This document shows, one piece after another, positions 1 to 7,380 of a stretch of 7,380 nt of DNA. Positions within the stretch are counted from its first letter, which is position 1, and each line of letters starts with the position of its first letter. Both the position numbers and the translations under genes were made by a program. The notes beneath the pieces were generated by a model. The model was not told the origin of the DNA and ran no database searches. It worked only from the letters and a program-made list of their open reading frames with translations. Origin of the DNA: an uncultured Planctomycetaceae bacterium (GTDB lineage: Bacteria > Planctomycetota > Planctomycetia > Pirellulales > Pirellulaceae); the NCBI GenBank assembly GCA_903927685.1, contig CAIYOB010000835.1:1-7380 (forward strand). The letters run 5' to 3'.

Positions 1-1242
1 CCGTCCGGCGAAGCCGCTGCGGAGCCCGCTGCTCGCAACAAGCCAAGTCCCTCAGCCGGGCAGAACCGCCGCGGCCCGGCAGGCCGCTCGCGGACGCTCA
101 ACGGTCTGCTGGCGGTGCTGACCAAGGAATTCTCGCACATTCGCCGCCAGCCGTCGACGATCTTCTTCATGCTGGTCGTCCCGGTCATGCAGACCATCAT
201 CTTCGGCTACGCCATCGACACGCAGATCGAGAACATTCCCCTGGCGATCTACGACCTGGACGGACGCAGCCGCGGCCGGGAACTGGCCGAGACGTTTGCC
301 AATACGCGGCGGTTTTCGATTGTCCAGCGCTGCCAGGACAGCGAGTCGTTCCGCCGCGCCTTGACGTCCGGGCGGGCTAAAGCGGGCCTGCTGATCCCGC
401 AGAACTATACCGACCGCCTGGCCCGCGGCGAGCAGGTCCAAGTGCAGGTTCTGATCGACGGCAGCGACTCGCAGGTCGCGACGACGGCGATGAACACCGC
501 CAAACTGCTGGGCCTGAACCTGTCCATTCACCTGGCCCGGGAGAAGGAGGAGGCGATGCAGATTGCGTCTGCCCGCGATCCCGCCGGCCGGCCTACGCTG
601 GCTGTCGACATGCGTCCTCGGCTGCTGTACAACCCGAACCTGGAGAGTTCGCACTTCTTCGTGCCGGGCCTGATCGGCATCATCCTGCAACTGGTGACGC
701 TGTTTCTGACGTCGTTTGCCGTGGTCCGCGAGCGGGAATTGGGGACCCTGGAACAGCTGTTCGTCACTCCCGTGGGCAGAACCGGCCTGCTGTTGGGAAA
801 ACTGGTGCCCTACGCGCTGGTCGGCTTCGTCGAAATGCTGATCGTCATGTGCGTGATGGTCTACGTGTTCGGCGTGCCGATCCACGGCAGCCTGCCGCTC
901 CTGCTGTCCCTGTCCATGCTGTTCATGGTCTGCTCGCTGGGCCTGGGCCTGCTCGTCTCGACGGTGGCCAAGAGCCAGATCGAGGCCGTCCAGTTCGCAT
1001 TCATCATCATGCTGCCGTCCGTGTTGCTGTCCGGGTTCGTATTCCCCCGCAGCGAGATGCCCGGGCCGATCTACGTGATTACCTTTGCCATTCCCGTGAC
1101 GTATTTCATCGAGATCCTGCGCGGCATCGTGCTCCGCGGCGCGGACTTCGTCGATCTGCTGCCGCCGGTCCTGTGCCTGGCCGCCTGTTGCCTGGTCATC
1201 CTCAGCTTGAGCGTCTTCCGGTTCCGCAAGCAGTTGGCGTGA
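1..1242 (+). CDS. ABC-2 type exporter permease (YhhJ/YbhS-like), 5' end outside window
   Basis: This is the membrane subunit of an ABC exporter and would pair with an ATPase to move drugs, lipids or other envelope molecules out of the cytoplasm; the substrate cannot be told. Counting from the GTG at 115 (375 residues), a first membrane helix lies at about 17-36. A large extracytoplasmic domain follows (about 37-180), then a cluster of membrane helices at roughly 183-203, 228-252, 257-282, 290-312 and 346-367. The ABC-2 signature RERELGTLEQLFVTP is at 205-219, after the second helix. This layout fits the ABC-2 family with a long first loop (YhhJ, YbhR, YbhS). The stop is TGA at 1240-1242. The frame is open from base 1, and the 38 codons before 115 contain no ATG, GTG or TTG. 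They encode an Ala/Pro/Arg-rich stretch running into RTLNGLLAVLTKEF, which already looks like the usual permease N-terminus. GTG 115 is therefore probably not the start, and the protein begins upstream, possibly fused to another domain. Confidence 0.87.
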   Translation, partial: PSGEAAAEPAARNKPSPSAGQNRRGPAGRSRTLNGLLAVLTKEFSHIRRQPSTIFFMLVVPVMQTIIFGYAIDTQIENIPLAIYDLDGRSRGRELAETFANTRRFSIVQRCQDSESFRRALTSGRAKAGLLIPQNYTDRLARGEQVQVQVLIDGSDSQVATTAMNTAKLLGLNLSIHLAREKEEAMQIASARDPAGRPTLAVDMRPRLLYNPNLESSHFFVPGLIGIILQLVTLFLTSFAVVRERELGTLEQLFVTPVGRTGLLLGKLVPYALVGFVEMLIVMCVMVYVFGVPIHGSLPLLLSLSMLFMVCSLGLGLLVSTVAKSQIEAVQFAFIIMLPSVLLSGFVFPRSEMPGPIYVITFAIPVTYFIEILRGIVLRGADFVDLLPPVLCLAACCLVILSLSVFRFRKQLA

Positions 1243-1367
1243 CCTGTCGACCCTTTTCTGCTGACCGACCTTGACAGAAGCCGGCCGATGGACGACAAGG
1301 GCTAGGCATTGGGTGCAGACCGTGGACGTGTTGATCCGCCCCTTTTCGCGCGAGGCCATCGAGCATC
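1243..1367. other. Intergenic gap between permease and prmC
   Basis: These 125 bases hold no gene I can support. A perfect -35-like TTGACA lies at 1271-1276, but the best -10 at 17 bases spacing (GACAAG, 1294-1299) matches consensus at only three of six positions. A promoter for prmC here is possible but weak. I see no intrinsic terminator after the permease: there is no stable hairpin followed by a T-run. Readthrough from the permease into prmC therefore cannot be excluded. Confidence 0.4.
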
Positions 1368-2255
1368 ATGTCGGACGCCAACGAGTGGACCGTCGGTCGC
1401 CTGCTGACCTGGACGACCGATTATCTGAAACAGCATGGTGCGCTCAGCCCGCGGTTGGACGCGGAAGTACTGCTGGCGGCGGCGCGCGGCTGCGAGCGGA
1501 TTCAGTTGTACACGGCGTTCGACCAGTTGGCGGACGACGCCACGCGGACGGTGTTCCGCGACTACGTGCGGCGCCGGGCGGCCGGCGAACCGGTGGCGTA
1601 TCTGGTCGGCCAGCGCGAGTTCTTCTCGCTGTCGTTTCAGGTGACTCGCGACGTGCTGATTCCGCGCCCGGAGACCGAACACCTGGTGGTCGAATGCCTG
1701 GACGTGCTCAAGAAGCTTCCGACGGGCGACGAACCCGCGCAAGTGGCGGATGTCGGCACGGGCAGCGGAGCGATCGCGGTCAGCGTCGCCAAGCACGCTG
1801 CCGGTTGTCGCGTGACGGCGGTGGATCTCAGCCAAGCGGCACTCGAGGTCGCCCGAGCCAATGCCCAGCGGCACCAGGTGGCCGAACGGGTCGAGTTCAT
1901 CCGCAGCGACCTGCTGGCCGAGCTTCCGCCGGATAACCGTTTCCACGTGATCGCCAGCAACCCGCCGTATGTCAGCCAGGGTGAATGGGAGCAATTGCCG
2001 ATCGAGGTCAAGAACTTTGAGCCGCGTTTGGCTCTGATTGGTGGTCCGACCGGCAGCGAGACGATCGGGCGGTTGGTTCCGCAAGCGGCCGACCGGCTGC
2101 GGCCCGGCGGTTGGCTAGTGCTGGAGATCAGCCCCATGACGGAAGCGGCCGTCAGCCGGCAGGTGGCCCAGGACGGCCGTTTTCAGCTGCAGCCGACCGT
2201 CAAGGACTTGGCCGGCTTGCCGCGAGTCGTCAAGGCCCGCAGATCGCAGGGTTGA
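1368..2255 (+). CDS. prmC: Peptide chain release factor N5-glutamine methyltransferase PrmC (HemK)
   Basis: PrmC uses S-adenosylmethionine to methylate the side-chain amide of the glutamine in the GGQ motif of release factors RF1 and RF2, which is needed for efficient translation termination in the cytoplasm. The 295-residue protein has the two expected parts. Residues 1-90 form a helical release-factor-binding domain with the typical SPRLDAEVLL (27-36) and GEPVAYLVGQREF (73-85) stretches. A Rossmann-type methyltransferase domain follows, with VLIPRPETE at 97-105, the SAM-binding loop DVGTGSGAIAVSVA at 128-141, an acidic ribose-binding residue in AVDLS (151-155), and the catalytic NPPY at 198-201, which grips the substrate glutamine. 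EPRLAL (218-223) and LRPGGWLVLEI (244-254) complete the family pattern. E. coli PrmC is 277 residues, so the length is normal. ATG 1368 is the first start after an in-frame stop at 1332-1334; its Shine-Dalgarno is poor. No prfA is adjacent in the window. Confidence 0.96.
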   Translation: MSDANEWTVGRLLTWTTDYLKQHGALSPRLDAEVLLAAARGCERIQLYTAFDQLADDATRTVFRDYVRRRAAGEPVAYLVGQREFFSLSFQVTRDVLIPRPETEHLVVECLDVLKKLPTGDEPAQVADVGTGSGAIAVSVAKHAAGCRVTAVDLSQAALEVARANAQRHQVAERVEFIRSDLLAELPPDNRFHVIASNPPYVSQGEWEQLPIEVKNFEPRLALIGGPTGSETIGRLVPQAADRLRPGGWLVLEISPMTEAAVSRQVAQDGRFQLQPTVKDLAGLPRVVKARRSQG

Positions 2256-2262
2256 GCGCAAC

Positions 2263-2297
2263 AAAAAAGCGTCCCGCGGCACAGTGCCGCAGGACGC
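2263..2297 (-). terminator. Intrinsic terminator of the minus-strand Gly/Met-rich gene
   Basis: The arms at 2269-2281 and 2285-2297 pair as two 6-bp GC-rich helices (GCGTCC/GGACGC and GCGGCA/TGCCGC) separated by one C-A mismatch (2275/2291), with a 3-base loop at 2282-2284. The plus strand has six A bases at 2263-2268 on the left side. On the minus strand the hairpin is therefore followed directly by a run of six U, the classic Rho-independent layout. It lies 34 bases beyond the stop of the minus-strand gene. On the plus strand no T-run follows, so it should not end prmC transcription efficiently, although the hairpin may protect that 3' end. Confidence 0.9.
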
Positions 2298-2331
2298 CCG
2301 CGTCAATGGGAGACACGTTCCGTGAATCCAT

Positions 2332-3141
2332 CTAATTCCGACTCAGTGAATCGTACTTCTGGGGACCCGTGGGCTGCTTGTCGCCGGCTCGTCGCACGGC
2401 CTCTTGGCTGACCCGCATCGCCGTGGCCAATTCCTGAGGCGAGAACCACTTCTCGGTATATCCGTTGCTCAGTTTGACACGGTCCTTGGCCGCCAGTTCC
2501 TCCCAGCTCAGCCCGTTGCCCAAATGCCAAGCGGCCGCCTGGGCGACGTTCTGCCCGAGTTCTCCGCGGCCGAGCATCTTGCAGACCTCAATGACCCGCT
2601 GGTCCTGGGTAAAGGTTTCGATCGGCCGGATCTCGTAGTGCATGCGAGGATTCGGATCGGTTTTGCCATGCTCCAGGCACACGGTCGTGACTTTGATCTT
2701 GCCAACCTTGTCCGGCGCGACGTTGAACATCCCGCCGCCCATGCCCATCCCGCCGCCGCCCATCATGCCGCCGCCGCCCATGCCGCCCATGCCGCCGCCC
2801 ATTCCCTGGCCGCCGCCACCCATGCCGCCGCCGCCCATGCCACCCATGCCGCCGCCACCCATGCCCATGCCCATTTGAGCCAGGACGGGGACGCCAGCGA
2901 ACGCTTCGGGCAGCTTGATCTGCAACGGTTGCTTGGCCTTGTTCTCAATCAGGACATTGGCCTCTTTAGCGTCTTTCGGGATCAGTTTGACCTCAATGTC
3001 GCCGGCCTTGATCGCTTCAAAGAACTCCACTTGCTTGGGAGCCGCGCCAGCTTTGTCTGCTGCACCGGCCGAAATGCCAGCCGCCAAAACGCTCAAGGCC
3101 GCTACCACGGCTGCCATCCCACGCCCAGTTGTGACTCGCAT
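2332..3141 (-). CDS. Predicted exported protein with long Gly/Met-rich tract, function unknown
   Basis: I cannot assign a function. The product is 269 residues from ATG 3141-3139. That start is preferred because AGGAG (3153-3149 on the minus strand) sits seven bases before it; an ATG at 3147 is only one base from the same site, and one at 3186 would place 15 polar residues before the signal peptide. Residues 1-27 look like a Sec signal peptide: basic start, hydrophobic AAVVAALSVLA, small residues near a probable cleavage at about 27-28. Residues 35-90 look beta-rich, with a block ending in LPEAFAGVPVLAQ. Residues 90-138 are almost only Gly and Met. The C-terminal part has a CLEHGKTDPNPR motif (155-166, the only Cys), an Ile/Glu-rich strand, then a helical AQAAAWHLGNGLSWEELAAK stretch (200-219). 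I recall similar proteins, usually annotated hypothetical, in planctomycetes. It is transcribed divergently from secA and ends in its own terminator. Binding of soft metals by Met is conceivable but unproven. Confidence 0.85.
   Translation of the reverse strand: MRVTTGRGMAAVVAALSVLAAGISAGAADKAGAAPKQVEFFEAIKAGDIEVKLIPKDAKEANVLIENKAKQPLQIKLPEAFAGVPVLAQMGMGMGGGGMGGMGGGGMGGGGQGMGGGMGGMGGGGMMGGGGMGMGGGMFNVAPDKVGKIKVTTVCLEHGKTDPNPRMHYEIRPIETFTQDQRVIEVCKMLGRGELGQNVAQAAAWHLGNGLSWEELAAKDRVKLSNGYTEKWFSPQELATAMRVSQEAVRRAGDKQPTGPQKYDSLSRN
2728..2874 (-). repeat. In-frame Gly/Met low-complexity tract
   Basis: Forty-nine codons (residues 90-138 of the minus-strand protein) use almost only GGN and ATG. The units are short and irregular, such as GMGG, GGGGM and GMGM, with one Gln at residue 112. 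Codons are mostly GGC with occasional GGT, GGG and GGA, so the DNA is an imperfect microsatellite-like array that could change length by slippage in steps of three. The same DNA read on the plus strand gives Pro/Met-rich and His/Ala-rich shadow frames, which I do not regard as genes. Confidence 0.95.
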
Positions 3142-3148
3142 CTGCATT

Positions 3149-3153
3149 CTCCT
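3149..3153 (-). promoter_or_regulatory. Ribosome binding site of the Gly/Met-rich gene
   Basis: On the minus strand AGGAG is followed by seven bases and then ATG at 3141. It is the only textbook Shine-Dalgarno in the window; secA, prmC and waaA have weak or no such site. It decides the start of the gene in favour of the shorter form that opens directly with the signal peptide. Confidence 0.75.
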
Positions 3154-3226
3154 GCCTCTTGATTCGCTGTCGCGGCCTCGGTCCAAGATTCAGAACGCGG
3201 CGCGCACGTCATGCCCCTACCGCTTA

Positions 3227-3255
3227 AGAATAGCTGGTCAACACGTAAATTCCAA
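3227..3255 (-). promoter_or_regulatory. Candidate promoter of the Gly/Met-rich gene
   Basis: On the minus strand TTGGAA (3255-3250) is followed by a 17-base spacer and TATTCT (3232-3227). Each box matches the sigma-70 consensus at four of six positions. Transcription would start near 3220 and give a leader of about 80 bases. A TTGACC (3241-3236) on the same strand has no matching -10 at a proper distance. This is a prediction from consensus alone. Confidence 0.4.
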
Positions 3256-3332
3256 CAGTTTTCTTCGGCTAGACAGCCCCGCCGGCTGGATCTTTCCCAA
3301 CTTAAACCCCTGTTAAGAGTGGCTTTGCGGGG

Positions 3333-3344
3333 CAATCGCGATTG
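3333..3344. promoter_or_regulatory. Perfect 12-bp palindrome overlapping the secA -35 box, possible operator
   Basis: CAATCGCGATTG is its own reverse complement with no spacer. Its last three bases (TTG, 3342-3344) are the first three of the secA -35 hexamer. A dimeric DNA-binding protein sitting here would compete with RNA polymerase. The symmetry and the overlap are seen directly; the regulatory role is inferred, and no regulator is encoded in the window. Confidence 0.4.
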
Positions 3345-3369
3345 ACCGGTCCCAGCCGATCGCTATAAA
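3342..3369 (+). promoter_or_regulatory. Sigma-70-like promoter of secA
   Basis: TTGACC (3342-3347) and TATAAA (3364-3369) are separated by 16 bases; each box matches consensus at five of six positions. Transcription would start near 3376, giving a leader of about 77 bases before the secA ATG. This is the strongest promoter-like sequence in the window and probably drives secA together with waaA. Confidence 0.7.
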
Positions 3370-3452
3370 CTGCTCTTTCGGAACATGTTGCGCGCTTTTG
3401 CCAGTCGTGCGGCAGATCCGGATTTCACCTCGACAATGAGATTCGACAGAAC

Positions 3453-7148
<3,696 letters not shown>

Positions 7149-7157
7149 GCTCCAGTC

Positions 7158-7380
7158 ATGGCCTACCTGCTCAACCTGGTTTACCTGCTGCTCTTGCTCC
7201 TCGGCTTGCCGTGGTTCGTCTGGGCGTCGTTCCGCAAGGGTAAGTACCGGGAGGGCTGGGCGGCCAAATTCCTGGGCCGCGTCCCGATCCGCACGGGGAA
7301 TGAACGCTGCCTCTGGCTGCACGCCGTCAGCGTCGGCGAAGTGAACCTGCTGGGCCCGTTGCTGGCGCGACTGGAGCAGC
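7158..7380 (+). CDS. waaA: 3-deoxy-D-manno-octulosonic acid (Kdo) transferase, 5' part only
   Basis: WaaA (KdtA) transfers Kdo from CMP-Kdo to lipid A precursor at the inner face of the cytoplasmic membrane, a core step of lipopolysaccharide synthesis. Only the first 74 residues are present; the gene continues past the right edge. Residues 3-22 are a strongly hydrophobic N-terminal membrane anchor (LLNLVYLLLLLLGLPWFVW). A basic stretch follows, with YREGWAAKFLGR (30-41) matching the family's Y-R-x-x-W region, then LWLHAVSVGEV (52-62), the hallmark of this glycosyltransferase 30 family. Glu61 in SVGE corresponds to the proposed catalytic base. ATG 7158 is nine bases after the secA stop, with no terminator between, so the two genes are probably one transcript with coupled translation. 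The Shine-Dalgarno is weak (GAG at 7147-7149). The C-terminal donor-binding domain is not visible, so intactness cannot be judged. Confidence 0.88.
   Translation, partial: MAYLLNLVYLLLLLLGLPWFVWASFRKGKYREGWAAKFLGRVPIRTGNERCLWLHAVSVGEVNLLGPLLARLEQ

Larger units (their letters stand above)
3142..3452. other. Divergent intergenic control region between the Gly/Met-rich gene and secA
   Basis: These 311 bases separate two genes transcribed away from each other, so all their upstream control signals must lie here. The DNA is visibly more AT-rich than the flanking genes. I can see a promoter and a palindrome for secA, a weaker candidate promoter for the minus-strand gene, and a small inverted repeat CTTAA-N7-TTAAG at 3301-3317. 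I see no structured RNA or conserved coding region. Confidence 0.7.

Noticed and set aside
1271..1299. TTGACA plus a -10 element as a prmC promoter
   Set aside because: The -35 is perfect but no convincing -10 follows at 16-18 bases, so I note it in the gap entry and do not list it as a promoter.
52..1359. A minus-strand frame of 435 codons antisense to the permease
   Set aside because: The product is Gln/His/Arg/Asp-rich with no domain, typical of the opposite strand of a GC-rich membrane-protein gene.
1271..1936. A plus-strand frame of 221 codons overlapping prmC
   Set aside because: It is out of frame with prmC, Arg/Gly-rich, and shows no motif; prmC has all family motifs over the same DNA.
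2269..2297. Bidirectional terminator serving prmC as well
   Set aside because: The hairpin is strong, but on the plus strand it is followed by CCGCGTCAAT, with no T-run.
2728..2874. CRISPR-like or tandem DNA repeat array
   Set aside because: The repeats are irregular GGC/ATG codons inside a single coding frame with no spacers; it is a protein low-complexity tract.
2404..3162. A plus-strand frame of 252 codons with His/Ala repeats opposite the Gly/Met gene
   Set aside because: The His/Ala repeats are the mirror of the Gly/Met codons. The minus-strand reading has a signal peptide, a well-placed AGGAG and a terminator, so it is the real gene.

Overview
The window is GC-rich DNA of ordinary bacterial gene density. 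It most likely comes from a planctomycete, probably of the Pirellulales type. The grounds are three: a SecA of 1231 residues whose insertions match what I recall of planctomycete SecA proteins; a secreted Gly/Met-rich protein of a kind I associate with that phylum; and weak or absent Shine-Dalgarno sequences before most genes. The first base of a Kdo transferase gene cluster at the right edge indicates a Gram-negative type envelope with lipid A/Kdo chemistry. The taxonomic call is inference; no rRNA gene is present.

Layout from left to right. (1) Positions 1-1242, plus strand: the 3' part of an ABC-2 type exporter permease, with a reading frame that is open through the left edge. (2) Positions 1368-2255, plus strand: prmC, the methyltransferase that modifies the GGQ glutamine of class I release factors. 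(3) Positions 2332-3141, minus strand: a predicted exported protein with a long Gly/Met tract. It converges on prmC, and a strong intrinsic terminator for the minus strand (2263-2297) lies between them. (4) Positions 3142-3452: a divergent intergenic region with a good sigma-70-like promoter for secA, a perfect 12-bp palindrome overlapping its -35 box, and a weaker candidate promoter facing the other way. (5) Positions 3453-7148, plus strand: secA. (6) Positions 7158 to the right edge, plus strand: the start of waaA (kdtA), nine bases after secA and probably cotranscribed with it.

The theme is the cell envelope: an exporter, the Sec motor, a Sec-exported protein transcribed divergently from that motor gene, and a Kdo transferase, with prmC as a translation-maintenance gene in between. 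There is no mobile element, CRISPR array, tRNA or rRNA, and no defence or biosynthetic system.

The most notable observation is inside SecA. Its helical-wing region appears to hold five tandem copies of one helical module with exactly conserved spacing of hydrophobic positions, where E. coli SecA has about one. The same protein carries an extra block of about 48 residues inside its second nucleotide-binding domain and an apolar N-terminal extension. All catalytic and zinc-binding motifs are retained.
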